Source of the DNA: Ruegeria_B marisflavi
Lineage (GTDB): Bacteria > Pseudomonadota > Alphaproteobacteria > Rhodobacterales > Rhodobacteraceae
Assembly (NCBI RefSeq): GCF_025673445.1
Contig: NZ_JAOVQN010000010.1
Coordinates: 1-64,000 of the forward strand
Length of the DNA stretch: 64,000 nt
Direction: 5' to 3'
This document shows positions 8,358-17,219 of the stretch, piece by piece (within the stretch, counting starts at the first letter, position 1; the number at the start of each line of letters is the position of its first letter). Below the pieces are notes generated by a model. It did not search any database. It saw nothing but the letters and a program-made list of their open reading frames with translations, and had not been told where the DNA came from. The position numbers were made by a program, and so were the translations under genes.

Positions 8358-9098
8358 ATGGCCGGCCATTCCAAATGGGCAAACATCCAGCACCGCAAGG
8401 GCCGGCAGGACGCCGCGCGGTCAAAGCTGTTCTCGAAGTTCTCGAAAGAGATCACCGTTGCAGCCAAGATGGGCGACCCGGACCCGGACAAGAACCCGCG
8501 CCTGCGCCTGGCGATCAAGGAAGCCAAGTCCCAGTCGATGCCCAAGGACAATATCGAACGCGCTATCAAGAAGGCGATCGGCGGCGATGGCGATGCCTAT
8601 GAGGAAATCCGCTATGAGGGCTATGGCCCCAACGGCGTGGCGGTGATCGTCGAGGCGATGACCGACAACCGCAACCGCACCGCGTCGAACGTGCGCTCGA
8701 CCTTTACCAAGCATGGCGGCAACCTGGGCGAGACCGGCTCGGTGGGCTTCATGTTCGAACGCAAGGGCGAGGTGGTCTATCCGGCCGAGGTTGGCGATGC
8801 CGACACCGTGATGATGGCGGCGATCGAGGCCGGCGCCGAAGACGTGGAAAGCTCGGAAGAAGGCCACGTGATCTGGTGCGCCGATACCGACCTGAACGAG
8901 GTATCGACGGCGCTGGAAGCGGAGTTGGGCGAATCGGATTCGACCAAGCTGGTGTGGAAACCCACCACCACGACCGAGCTGGATCTGGATGCGATGCAAA
9001 AGCTGATGAAGCTGGTGGATGCGCTGGAAGACGACGACGACGTGCAGCGCGTGACCACCAATTTCGAAGCCTCCGACGAGGTGATGGCGGCGCTATAA
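8358..9098 (+). CDS. yebC: YebC/PmpR-family protein (TACO1-like)
   Basis: A 246-residue cytosolic protein of the YebC/PmpR family. The near-invariant N-terminus MAGHSKWANIQHRKGRQDAA is present, then the acidic central and C-terminal domains (RYEGYGPNGVAVIVEAMTDN, TLFEMFERKG-like block). Members are annotated as transcriptional regulators; newer work links some to translation of difficult peptide stretches. Length and start are typical. It is transcribed alone and is followed by a palindromic intergenic repeat that may end the transcript. Confidence 0.95.
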   Translation: MAGHSKWANIQHRKGRQDAARSKLFSKFSKEITVAAKMGDPDPDKNPRLRLAIKEAKSQSMPKDNIERAIKKAIGGDGDAYEEIRYEGYGPNGVAVIVEAMTDNRNRTASNVRSTFTKHGGNLGETGSVGFMFERKGEVVYPAEVGDADTVMMAAIEAGAEDVESSEEGHVIWCADTDLNEVSTALEAELGESDSTKLVWKPTTTTELDLDAMQKLMKLVDALEDDDDVQRVTTNFEASDEVMAAL

Positions 9099-9107
9099 AC
9101 CCGCCCA

Positions 9108-9236
9108 AGGCGGGGGGCGCTGCCCCCGCCGCCCGTTCCGGGCGACTCCCCCGGAGTATTTCCGACCAGAAAGAAGCAGCAGGGCCTGCTCTCTTCATTT
9201 CGCCCCAAATACTCCGGAGCGCGAGGCAGAGCCTCG
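9108..9236. repeat. Dispersed palindromic intergenic repeat, copy 1
   Basis: Between yebC and the next gene. It holds a GC hairpin (GGGGGCGCTGCCCCC), then CTCCCCCGGAGTATTT followed by the type A tail ACCAGAAAGAAGC at 9165-9177. After a short spacer comes an inverted type B copy (CTTCATTTCGCCCC then AAATACTCC, 9193-9217). It is therefore a head-to-head A/B chimera. The same modules recur at seven other intergenic places in the window. Confidence 0.8.
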
Positions 9237-9299
9237 CTTGGCCCCTTCCGGCCATGCACGCGCTTGCCCGGCAGGGCACTGCGCGTTAGACGAAGCGCC

Positions 9300-10034
9300 A
9301 TGAAACGCTTTCTGATCCTGCAATTGCGCCCCGAAACCGATGCTGCTGACGCCGAGTTCGCCTCGATCCTCGACAAATGCGGGATCGGGCCGGAGCGGGC
9401 GCATCGCATCCGGCTGGATTGTGAAGACCTGCCCGAGGGGTTGGATGTGACCGATTACGCGGGCGTCATCGTCGGCGGCGGCCCCGGCTGTGTCAGCGAC
9501 GATCCCGCCACCAAGCCCGCGGCCGAAGCGCGGATCGAGGCGGCGATCCTGGGGCTGATGCCGCAGATCACCGGTGCTGATCATCCCTTCATGGGCTGCT
9601 GCTATGGGCTGGGCGTGCTGGCGGCGCATCTGGGCGGCGCGGTCAGCAAGGCGCGCTATGACGAGCCGGTCGGCCCCTCGACCTGCACGCTGACAGCAAG
9701 CGGCGCGACCGATCCGCTGACCGCTGGCCTGCCCCCGGTTTTCGAGGCCTATGTGGGTCACAAGGAGGCGGTGCAGGCGCTGCCGCCGGGCTGTACCCAT
9801 CTGGTCGCCTCGGCCCCCTGCCCATATCAGATGATCCGCTGGGGCGAGAATGTCTATGCCACCCAGTTTCACCCGGAAGCGGATGCGCATGATTTCGAAC
9901 AACGCATCCAGATCTACAAGGATCATGGTTATTTCCCGCCCGAGGATGCCGAACGGCTGATCACGCTCTGCCATTCGGCCGAGGTCACTGCCCCGGGCGA
10001 GATCCTGCGCCGCTTTGCCCGGCGCTATGGCTGA
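9300..10034 (+). CDS. Class I glutamine amidotransferase (GMP synthase-like)
   Basis: A 244-residue stand-alone GATase1 domain. The glycine-rich oxyanion strand IVGGGPGCVSDDP, the nucleophile elbow MGCCYGLG (likely nucleophile Cys101) and the His-Glu part of the triad in ATQFHPEAD are all present, so it should hydrolyse glutamine to release ammonia. Proteins like this are usually annotated as GMP synthase-like amidotransferases; no synthetase partner is adjacent and the acceptor is unknown. The ATG at 9300 is favoured because MKRFLILQLRPE starts the first core strand. Confidence 0.88.
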   Translation: MKRFLILQLRPETDAADAEFASILDKCGIGPERAHRIRLDCEDLPEGLDVTDYAGVIVGGGPGCVSDDPATKPAAEARIEAAILGLMPQITGADHPFMGCCYGLGVLAAHLGGAVSKARYDEPVGPSTCTLTASGATDPLTAGLPPVFEAYVGHKEAVQALPPGCTHLVASAPCPYQMIRWGENVYATQFHPEADAHDFEQRIQIYKDHGYFPPEDAERLITLCHSAEVTAPGEILRRFARRYG

Positions 10035-10102
10035 CCCAACGGCGCCGTTGCCTGTTGCCCCGCCCCCGTCCTAGGCTGACACTAGGACAGGGGAGGATGG
10101 AT

Positions 10103-11764
10103 ATGGGCGCGAATACCGCCGATGCGATCATCGTGGGCAGCGGGTTGGCCGGGCTGGTCGCCGCCGCCGAACTGGGCGACCGGGGCAAGCGGGTGATCCT
10201 GCTGGATCAGGAACCCGAGAGTTTCCTGGGCGGTCAGGCCTTCTGGTCGCTGGGCGGGCTGTTCATGGTCGACACCCCCGAACAGCGCCGCATGGGCATC
10301 CGCGACAGCGCCGATCTGGCCCTGCGCGACTGGATGGGCAGCGCCCGGTTCGACCGCGCCGAGGACGCCTGGCCGCGCAAATGGGCTGAGGCCTATGTGG
10401 AATTCGCCGCCGGCGAGATGCGCCCCTGGCTGCATGCGATGGGCCTGCGCTGGTTCCCGGTGGTGGGCTGGGCCGAGCGCGGCGGGTCCTATGCCAATGG
10501 GCATGGTAACTCTGTGCCGCGCTTTCACATCACCTGGGGCACCGGGCCGGGCGTTCTGGCGCAGTTCCAGCGCCGGGTGCGGGACCACGTGGCGGCAGGC
10601 CGGATCGAGATGCGGTTTCGCCATCAGGTCAGCCATATCATCATGCAGCACGGTGCCGCGACCGGGGTCTCGGGCGAGGTTCTGGCAGATGACAGCGCCC
10701 AACGCGGGCAAAAGACCAACCGCGACGAGGTGGGCGAGTTCGAGGTCTATGCCCCCTCGATCCTGGTCACCTCGGGCGGGATCGGCGGCAATTTCGACCT
10801 GGTGCGCAAGGCCTGGCCGCGCGACCGGCTGGGAGAGCCGCCGCGCGACATGGTGGCGGGCGTGCCGTTCCATGTCGATGGCCGGATGATCGCGATTTCG
10901 GAACGGGCGGGCGGCCATGTGATCAACGGCGACCGGATGTGGCATTACACCGAGGGCGTGCGCAACTGGGATCCGATCTGGCCCGACCACGGCATCCGCA
11001 TCCTGCCCGGCCCCTCGTCGATGTGGTTCGATGCGCGCGGCAACCGGCTGGCGCCGCCCTGCCTGCCGGGGTTCGACACGCTGACCACACTGCGCGAGAT
11101 CCTCAAGACCGGATACGAATACAGCTGGTTCGTGCTGACCCAGAAGGTGATCAAGAAGGAATTCGCGCTCTCGGGCTCGGAACAGAACCCCGATTTCACC
11201 TCGGCCAAATGGTCCGAGGTGATCCGCCAGCGCATCCTGTCGGGCAAATCCGCAACTGCGCCGGTGGAGGCTTTCAAGCAGCATGGCGAGGATTTTGTTG
11301 TCGCCCACAGCCTGAGCGAATTGGTGCGCGGCATGAACCAGCTGGGCGAGGTGCCGATCGACGAGGCCCATCTGCGCGCCCAGATCGAGGCGCGCGATGC
11401 GCAGATGGACAACCCATTCACCAAGGATGCGCAGATCATGGCGATCCATGCCGCGCGCAACTATCGCGGCGACCGGCTGATCCGCACCGCCAAGCCGCAC
11501 AAGTTCCTCGACCCCGCCAATGGTCCGCTGATCGCGGTGCGCCTGCATGTGCTGACCCGCAAGACGCTGGGTGGGCTGCATACCAATCTGGATGGCCAAA
11601 TGCTGGGCGCCGATGGGCAGGTGGTGCCGGGCCTTTTTGCGGCGGGCGAGGTCTCGGGGTTCGGCGGCGGTGGATACCACGGCTATAACGCGCTCGAAGG
11701 CACCTTCCTGGGCGGCTGCATCTTCTCGGGCCGCAATGCCGGGCGGTCGCGGGCCATGGCCTGA
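10103..11764 (+). CDS. FAD-binding dehydrogenase (flavocytochrome c/KstD-like)
   Basis: A 553-residue flavoprotein. The N-terminus has the dinucleotide-binding motif IIVGSGLAGLVAAAEL followed by an acidic strand end (ILLDQEPE), and the C-terminus the second FAD contact FAAGEVSGFGGGGYHGYNAL. This is the fumarate reductase/3-ketosteroid dehydrogenase superfamily, in the COG3573-type branch of predicted oxidoreductases. Substrate unknown. The ATG at 10103 is preferred over the one at 10097 because the GGGGAGG ribosome site at 10090-10096 leaves six bases to the former and none to the latter. It follows the amidotransferase by 68 bases. Confidence 0.88.
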   Translation: MGANTADAIIVGSGLAGLVAAAELGDRGKRVILLDQEPESFLGGQAFWSLGGLFMVDTPEQRRMGIRDSADLALRDWMGSARFDRAEDAWPRKWAEAYVEFAAGEMRPWLHAMGLRWFPVVGWAERGGSYANGHGNSVPRFHITWGTGPGVLAQFQRRVRDHVAAGRIEMRFRHQVSHIIMQHGAATGVSGEVLADDSAQRGQKTNRDEVGEFEVYAPSILVTSGGIGGNFDLVRKAWPRDRLGEPPRDMVAGVPFHVDGRMIAISERAGGHVINGDRMWHYTEGVRNWDPIWPDHGIRILPGPSSMWFDARGNRLAPPCLPGFDTLTTLREILKTGYEYSWFVLTQKVIKKEFALSGSEQNPDFTSAKWSEVIRQRILSGKSATAPVEAFKQHGEDFVVAHSLSELVRGMNQLGEVPIDEAHLRAQIEARDAQMDNPFTKDAQIMAIHAARNYRGDRLIRTAKPHKFLDPANGPLIAVRLHVLTRKTLGGLHTNLDGQMLGADGQVVPGLFAAGEVSGFGGGGYHGYNALEGTFLGGCIFSGRNAGRSRAMA

Positions 11765-11805
11765 GGATCAGGCAGAAGCCCGCATTTGGTCCGCCCCGAA
11801 AAGTC

Positions 11806-12231
11806 CTACTCCATCAAACCCAGCTGGCGGACAATTGTGACACTGTCGTAATAGTCGCGCCCTTCGACCACCTTGCCATCCCGAACACGCATGACCGAGC
11901 AATAGCGCACCTCGGCCCGCCGACCGGTCGGCTGGAAATCACCAAGGCTGGACCGCAGAACCCCGGTATGCGTCCCGGTGTTGCGGAACTCGACCGTCGC
12001 CCATTCGCCACATTGGCTGACGATCACATTCTCCACCTTGCACAGCCCGTCGGGAAAGGCCTCGCGCCAGCGATTGTAGTCAGCCTTGTACGCTTGTTTC
12101 CCCGGCAGTTTTTCACCGCGCGCTATGTCTTCGAAATCGCAATCCTCGGCGATCACGGCAGCACCGCGCTCGGGGTCGCGCAGGTCCCAGGATTCGTGAA
12201 ACTGGCGCACAACCTTTTCGGTTGGATGCAT
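11806..12231 (-). CDS. SnoaL-like (NTF2-fold) small protein
   Basis: A 141-residue NTF2-fold protein of the SnoaL/ester-cyclase type: an N-terminal helix (VVRQFHESWDLRDPERG), a strand-turn rich in acidic residues, then the C-terminal sheet with VMRVRDGKVVEGRDYYDS. Members include polyketide cyclases and many uncharacterised ligand-binding proteins; no activity can be assigned. A GGGAGG site lies about 7 bases before the ATG at 12231. It converges with the FAD dehydrogenase gene, 41 bases apart. Confidence 0.82.
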   Translation of the reverse strand: MHPTEKVVRQFHESWDLRDPERGAAVIAEDCDFEDIARGEKLPGKQAYKADYNRWREAFPDGLCKVENVIVSQCGEWATVEFRNTGTHTGVLRSSLGDFQPTGRRAEVRYCSVMRVRDGKVVEGRDYYDSVTIVRQLGLME

Positions 12232-12330
12232 GGCTTTGCCTCCCTTGCCATATGGGGGCAAGGGTACCCGTCCGACCTGGCTTGTGTCGAGGGTGCTCTC
12301 CTTCGAGCAGACCACCCTGCCCTCATCCTC

Positions 12331-12391
12331 TTGCTAAAAATATCCCGGGGTGAATGCGGCGCAGCCGCAGAGGGGCAGCGCCCCTGCTACC
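12331..12391 (-). repeat. Dispersed palindromic intergenic repeat, copy 2
   Basis: Read on the minus strand it is GCAGGGGCGCTGCCCCT, an inserted GCGGC run, then CCCCGGGATATTTTTAGCAAG and a diverged GATGAG tail, a variant of the type B module. It overlaps the last codons of the TPM-domain gene and sits just downstream of it, as expected of an element at a transcript end. Confidence 0.6.
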
Positions 12392-13577
12392 AGCTTCCCG
12401 AAGCGCCGCCGCCCGAGGAGGAGCCGCCGCCGAACGACGACCGCCCCGAACCACCGCCATTGCTGTCGCTGATCCTGGGGATCGTACGGGTCTCGCTGTT
12501 GTGATAGGCGCAATGTCGGCAATCGTAATCCACCCGCTTGCGCCCCTCGCGCGATTTGGTGGCGGCGGTCAGCACGGTCGAGGTGGTCGAGAGCGTGCGA
12601 TAGTTGCATTGCGGACAGGCGCCAAAGGAAGAGAACCAGCTTTTATAGCGGTGAATGTCGATATGGCCGCATCCCGGGCAATGCCAGACGTCATAGTCGA
12701 CGGATTTGAGGAATTCCTCCAACCGCTGGCCGCCGTCGAGATGTTCGTCATCGGCCTCTTCCCCGGCGCGGACCAACACCGTGCGGCATTGCGGACAGGG
12801 GCGCGGGCGGGTGCGCAGATAGCGGCGCAGCCACAGCGCCAGCCCGCCCAGCGGCACCAGCACCAGCGCCAGCACCCATTCGCCGATCCGGTCGACCGCG
12901 CGCGCGATCCAGGACCAGCCGCGCTGTGCGGTACCCATGTCCCAGGCGCCGGGATAGCTGCCGGTCAGCTCGCGCACGGTCTCGTCCACCCCAGCCTCGA
13001 TCCCCTTCTGGTATTCGTCGCGCCGGAAATACGGCAGGAACCCTGTGTCGATCACCCGTTGCATCCGGGCGTTCCAGCTCATGTCGTAGCCCGCGCCGAT
13101 CTCGATCCGCATGCGCCGGTCATAACGCGCGACCAACACCAGCACCCCGTCGTTGCGGCTGGCGTTGCCGATCCCCCAGGCATTGAACAGCCCGGTGGCA
13201 AAGGGCTCGATCTCGCCTTGGTGGCCATATTGCCCCATGTTGTCGATGATCAGCACCGTCATCTCGATGCCCGCGTAATCGTAGAGGTCGATCAGGACCT
13301 GGCGGATGCGGCTTTCCGCATCCTCATCCAGCAGGTCGGCATAATCGTTGACATAGACATCGGCATAGCCGGGATAGGTCGCGCCGTCCGCGCCGGTGAC
13401 GGTGCGCGCGGATTTTTCGATTTCGGATTTAACCGTTTCCGCGGCCTCGCCAGGCGGATTGGGCGGCACGACCGAGACCGGGCGCGTCAGCAGGCCGATG
13501 CCATAGCCGATCGCCCAGCCAAGAAACAGCACCACCCCGGCGATGGTCAGCGCCATGCGGATGTCCTGTTTCGTCAT
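12387..13577 (-). CDS. TPM-domain membrane protein with two zinc ribbons
   Basis: A 396-residue protein of the YgcG/TPM_phosphatase class. In order: an N-terminal membrane helix (about 8-30), a TPM domain (about 60-200, including DDYAGIEMTVLIIDN-like and NDGVLVLVARYDRRMRIEIG segments), a second membrane helix (WVLALVLVPLGGLALWL), then two zinc-ribbon-like cysteine sets (CPQC with WHCPGCG, and CPQC with CRHC), ending in a Gly/Ser-rich tail FGGGSSSGGGASGSW typical of TPM proteins. TPM domains include acid phosphatases and photosystem-repair factors; the zinc ribbons suggest a protein-contact role. Start at the ATG at 13577 behind GGAGGGCAG. Confidence 0.85.
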   Translation of the reverse strand: MTKQDIRMALTIAGVVLFLGWAIGYGIGLLTRPVSVVPPNPPGEAAETVKSEIEKSARTVTGADGATYPGYADVYVNDYADLLDEDAESRIRQVLIDLYDYAGIEMTVLIIDNMGQYGHQGEIEPFATGLFNAWGIGNASRNDGVLVLVARYDRRMRIEIGAGYDMSWNARMQRVIDTGFLPYFRRDEYQKGIEAGVDETVRELTGSYPGAWDMGTAQRGWSWIARAVDRIGEWVLALVLVPLGGLALWLRRYLRTRPRPCPQCRTVLVRAGEEADDEHLDGGQRLEEFLKSVDYDVWHCPGCGHIDIHRYKSWFSSFGACPQCNYRTLSTTSTVLTAATKSREGRKRVDYDCRHCAYHNSETRTIPRISDSNGGGSGRSSFGGGSSSGGGASGSW

Positions 13578-13634
13578 ACCTGCCCTCCTGGCTTTGCCGC
13601 AGCATAGGCACAAGCCGGGCGGGCGGCCAAGGGG

Positions 13635-14369
13635 TTACGGCAGCCGTGTCAGGCGCAAAACCTCGGCCCCGTCCGCATCGGTCAGCATCAGGGTGTCACC
13701 GTCGACGATAAACCCCGCCACCCGCGGAAAGGCCGCCAGCAGCGCCCGGTCCAGCGCTTCCGCGGGCTCGGGGCAGGCCATCAGGGTGCCGGCCATATTG
13801 GCCGGCAAGGTCAGCTTGTTGCCCGAGATTTCGGCCTTGCCCCGGAAACTGTTGCAGGCGCCGCGCAGCCCCAGGCCGCCATCGTCGGCAAAGGCAAGCT
13901 CAGGCCGTTTTTCCGCCTCGACCGGCGCGCCTTCGAGGTGGGACAGGCGCCAGGAGCTGTTCTCCAGCGGGTTGGGGGCCGCCTGCGCGACCCGGACCAG
14001 CATCAGATCCACGCTGTCGCCCGCCTCGCGGGTCAGCACCGGGTAATGCGTGTCGGTGGTGAAAAGCAGCTTTTCCCCCACCAGGATGCGGGCCGAGACC
14101 GAATAGCTCATCGCCGGGTCGATCAGCGCATCGTCATAGGCCAGCTCAAAGGCCTGCGGCACGCCGGTCATCGCATAGCGGCGGGCCGACAGGACCGTGG
14201 CCGCCACATCCATTCGCGAGACGTCAAGCAATTGCACATCCAACACCGCTCCGGGCGGCAACGCGATCCGCTCGCGATAGCCTGCGGTTCCGGTCACCGT
14301 TCCCGCCATTGCGCTGCCTCCGATCAGGGCGCCCAGGCAGAGCGCCGCCCATCCAAAAAACCGTTTCAT
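13635..14369 (-). CDS. YbaY-META two-domain exported protein
   Basis: A 244-residue exported protein. A signal peptide (FFGWAALCLGALIGGSAMAG) is followed by a YbaY-type beta domain (about 23-125: REARIALPPGAVLDVQLLDV-like strands) and a META/HslJ-type domain (about 140-240: ENSSWRLSHLEG, GLRGACNSFRGKAEI, LMACPEPAEAL). Both domains occur in periplasmic or lipid-anchored stress proteins; no lipobox Cys follows this signal, so it is probably soluble periplasmic. Two well-placed cysteines (GACN and MACP) are the conserved META pair. Precise role unknown. Confidence 0.85.
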   Translation of the reverse strand: MKRFFGWAALCLGALIGGSAMAGTVTGTAGYRERIALPPGAVLDVQLLDVSRMDVAATVLSARRYAMTGVPQAFELAYDDALIDPAMSYSVSARILVGEKLLFTTDTHYPVLTREAGDSVDLMLVRVAQAAPNPLENSSWRLSHLEGAPVEAEKRPELAFADDGGLGLRGACNSFRGKAEISGNKLTLPANMAGTLMACPEPAEALDRALLAAFPRVAGFIVDGDTLMLTDADGAEVLRLTRLP

Positions 14370-14442
14370 GCCATCAAGACCTTTCGATATAGATGCTGAC
14401 CCAATCCAAGAGATCGGGCCCGCGCGTGTACATTCAAGTCGG

Positions 14443-14470
14443 GCGCGCGGAAACGCAGCGTTCCGCGCGC
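14443..14470 (-). terminator. GC hairpin after the second SLC13 gene
   Basis: A perfect 10-base stem (GCGCGCGGAA with TTCCGCGCGC) and an 8-base loop begin two bases beyond the stop codon of the SLC13 gene on the minus strand. There is no run of T, so either it slows exonucleases or termination is factor-assisted. Confidence 0.5.
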
Positions 14471-14472
14471 AA

Positions 14473-16251
14473 TCAAAGCGGCCAGATAAACGGGATCAGA
14501 GCCGAGACCAACAGGCCCATGCTCAGGTTCAGCGGGACGCCCACCTTTAAGAAATCGGTAAAGCGATAGCCGCCCGGCCCGTAGACCAGCATGTTGGTCT
14601 GATACCCGATAGGGGTGGCGAAAGAGGCCGAGGCCGCGATCATGACCGCCACCACCAGCGGGCGCGGATCGAGCCCGGTGGCCTGCGCCAGACCGATGGC
14701 AATCGGGGTGACAACCACGGCCACCGCATTGTTCGACACCAGTTCCGTCAGAACAGAGGTGAGCAGGTAGATCGCCCAGATCACCAGGAAGGGCGGCAGG
14801 CCGCCCAGCCCCGGCGCGATGGCCTCGACGATCAGCCGCACCGCGCCCGAGCTTTCCAGCGCCGCGCCGATGGCCAGCATGGAAAAGATCAGCGCCAGCA
14901 GCCGTCCGTCGACAAAGGAGAACGCCTCGTCCGCGTCGATGCAGCGGGTGGCCAGCACCAGCGCCACGGCGACGATCGACAGCATCAGGATCGGCGCAAC
15001 CCCCAGGCCCGCCAGCGCCACGATCCCCACCAGCGAGGCTACCGCGATGGGCGCGTGGCCGCGCCGATAGGCGCGCGCCGAGGGATGCGAGACATCGACC
15101 ATCTCCATATCCGCGGCCAGCCGTTGGATATCGGCGGGCGCACCTTCGAGCAGCAGCGTATCGCCCACCTTGACAATCAGCTGGTCCAACTGGCGGCCGA
15201 TGTTCTGGTTGCGGCGGTGCACCGCCAACACATAGACACCGTAACGCCGGCGCAGGCGCATCTCGCCCAGCGACCGGCCCACCATACGGCAGCCAGGGGT
15301 GATTAGCACCTCGACCGTCGTTGTCTCGACCGCTGAGACCTGGTCGACGCGCTTCAGTTCCTTGTTGCGTTGCAGGCTCAGAAGCTCGGTCATCTGGGTG
15401 CGCAGCACCACCCGGTCGCCCACCTGCAACTCGACCCCCTTGAGGTTGCGGCGGAGCGACAGGTCGCCCCGGATCACGTCAATGAGCCGCACGCCGGGCC
15501 GCTTGAACAGCTGCACCCCGGTCACCTCGCGCCCGATCAGGTTGCTATCGGGCGGGATCACCGCCTCGGTGAAGAATTTCATCTTGGACTTGTCCGACAA
15601 CAGCATTGCCATGCTGTCCCGTTCAGGCAGCAGACGCGGGGCGATGAAACGCAAATAGATCATGCCCCAGGCCACCACCGCGATGCCCAGCGGCGTGACC
15701 TCGAAAATCGAGAACGCCTCCAGCCCCTGCGACCGCGCCACACCGTCGACCAGCAGGTTGGTCGAGGTCCCGATCAGCGTCAGCGTGCCGCCCATGATCG
15801 CACCATAGCTGAGCGGGATCAGCAGCTTGGAGGCGGCGACATCAAGCGTGCGGGCGATCTGCACGAAAACCGGGATCATCACCACCACCACCGGCGTGTT
15901 CGAGACAAAGGCCGAGGCAACCACGACAAAGGCCATCAACAGACCGATGGCAAAGCGGGCATTGGTCTGGGCCTGCCGCTGTGCGATCGAGGTGAAGGCG
16001 TCAAGCGCGCCGGTGCGCACCAGAGCCCCCATGATGATGAACATGGCCGCGATGGTCCAGGGCGCCGGGTTCGACAGCACCGGCAACGCCGCATCATAGG
16101 GCAGAACCCCGGTCACCAGCATCACCGAGACGCCCAGAATGGCCACCACCTCGGTCGGGAACACCTCGCGCAGGAAGAGGATGAACATCAGCCCCACAAT
16201 CCCGAGGGTCAGGATGGCGCTGCCGGTTTCGCTCAATGTCAGGAATTGCAT
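14473..16251 (-). CDS. SLC13-family carrier with RCK_C domains, second copy
   Basis: A 592-residue paralogue of the carrier at 3403-5178. It has the same plan: N-terminal membrane half (GTLTLIGTSTNLLVDG loop), two central RCK_C modules (one with VILRPDSN/ELVGRE-like VTGVQLFKRPG, the second with CRMVGRSLGEMRLRRRYG and VKVGDTLLLEGAP), then a C-terminal membrane half with NNAVAVVVTPIAIG and TPIGYQTNMLVYGPGGYR. Substrate is unknown; sulfate, dicarboxylates or other anions are all possible in this group. It is the last gene of a short minus-strand set that includes the DMT permease upstream (44 bases). Confidence 0.88.
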   Translation of the reverse strand: MQFLTLSETGSAILTLGIVGLMFILFLREVFPTEVVAILGVSVMLVTGVLPYDAALPVLSNPAPWTIAAMFIIMGALVRTGALDAFTSIAQRQAQTNARFAIGLLMAFVVVASAFVSNTPVVVVMIPVFVQIARTLDVAASKLLIPLSYGAIMGGTLTLIGTSTNLLVDGVARSQGLEAFSIFEVTPLGIAVVAWGMIYLRFIAPRLLPERDSMAMLLSDKSKMKFFTEAVIPPDSNLIGREVTGVQLFKRPGVRLIDVIRGDLSLRRNLKGVELQVGDRVVLRTQMTELLSLQRNKELKRVDQVSAVETTTVEVLITPGCRMVGRSLGEMRLRRRYGVYVLAVHRRNQNIGRQLDQLIVKVGDTLLLEGAPADIQRLAADMEMVDVSHPSARAYRRGHAPIAVASLVGIVALAGLGVAPILMLSIVAVALVLATRCIDADEAFSFVDGRLLALIFSMLAIGAALESSGAVRLIVEAIAPGLGGLPPFLVIWAIYLLTSVLTELVSNNAVAVVVTPIAIGLAQATGLDPRPLVVAVMIAASASFATPIGYQTNMLVYGPGGYRFTDFLKVGVPLNLSMGLLVSALIPFIWPL

Positions 16252-16295
16252 ATCGAACTGTTATGATCCATTCGCGCCCGGCATCAGTGCCGACA

Positions 16296-17219
16296 TTAAG
16301 TTTCCCGTATCGTCCCCGTCTGGGCAAGCCCATCCTTGGGCCGGGGCTGCACCAGGAACACACCCAGCAGGATCAGGCCCATGGCTGCCCAGATATAAGG
16401 CGAATAGCTCTCTCCCAGCAGCGCCATGGCCCAGAGCACCCCGGTCGCGGTGACGACATAGCTGACCTGAACCGCAAAGACCGCCCCCGCCTGCCCCACC
16501 AGCCAGACATAGCCCGCATATGCAAAGACATGGATCAACGACGAGGCGATCAATGCCCATTCGGGCGCGCGCCAGGGCGCCAGCGGCGAGATGAACTGGC
16601 CCGAGGCCAGCGCCAGCGGCAGGGCAATCGCGGCGCCCATCAGCGAGGCGCCGAACAGCACCTGGATCGCGTCAAGCCCGGCCGTGCCCCAGCGCGAGAC
16701 ATAATTGCCCTCGACCGCGTAGCAGAGCGGCGCCACCAGCGCCAGCGGCAGCCAGGCCAGCATCGACCGGTCGGGCAGGCTCGCCTCGGGCAGCACCAGC
16801 AGCAGGACCCCCGCCAGCCCGGCGGCCAGGCCGCCGAAACGGCGCGAACTGAAGGGCTCCAATCCCAAGCCCAGAGCAATCGGGAAAGCCATCATCGGGA
16901 TAAGCGACATCAGGATCGACATCAGCCCCGACGGCAGATGCGTGATGGCCCGGTAAGAGGCCGCGTTGGGCACCAGCGTGCCCACCAGCGCGATGATCAG
17001 GCAAACCGCCAGGGTCCGCCCAGTCACCGGCAGGCCGCGCCCGCGCAGCAGGGAAACCCCGGCCATGACGCCCGCACCAATCACCAGTTGCCAGAAGATC
17101 AGACCCAGCGGCTGATACCCGGTGCTGACCGCGATCTTGGTCAGCGGCTGGGTCAGGCCCCAGCCGGTCCCGAACAGCAGCAAGAGGCCGATATGAAAGG
17201 CCAGGGTGCGGCGGGTCAT
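16296..17219 (-). CDS. DMT-family (EamA) permease
   Basis: A 307-residue EamA transporter with about ten hydrophobic helices. Repeat one contains GTGWGLTQPLTKIAVSTGYQ and repeat two YVVTATGVLWAMALLGESYS. Its ATG overlaps the stop of the upstream YmdB-type gene by four bases (ATGA), so the two are translationally coupled. That pairing looks opportunistic rather than functional: the substrate is not indicated by either gene. Confidence 0.87.
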   Translation of the reverse strand: MTRRTLAFHIGLLLLFGTGWGLTQPLTKIAVSTGYQPLGLIFWQLVIGAGVMAGVSLLRGRGLPVTGRTLAVCLIIALVGTLVPNAASYRAITHLPSGLMSILMSLIPMMAFPIALGLGLEPFSSRRFGGLAAGLAGVLLLVLPEASLPDRSMLAWLPLALVAPLCYAVEGNYVSRWGTAGLDAIQVLFGASLMGAAIALPLALASGQFISPLAPWRAPEWALIASSLIHVFAYAGYVWLVGQAGAVFAVQVSYVVTATGVLWAMALLGESYSPYIWAAMGLILLGVFLVQPRPKDGLAQTGTIRET

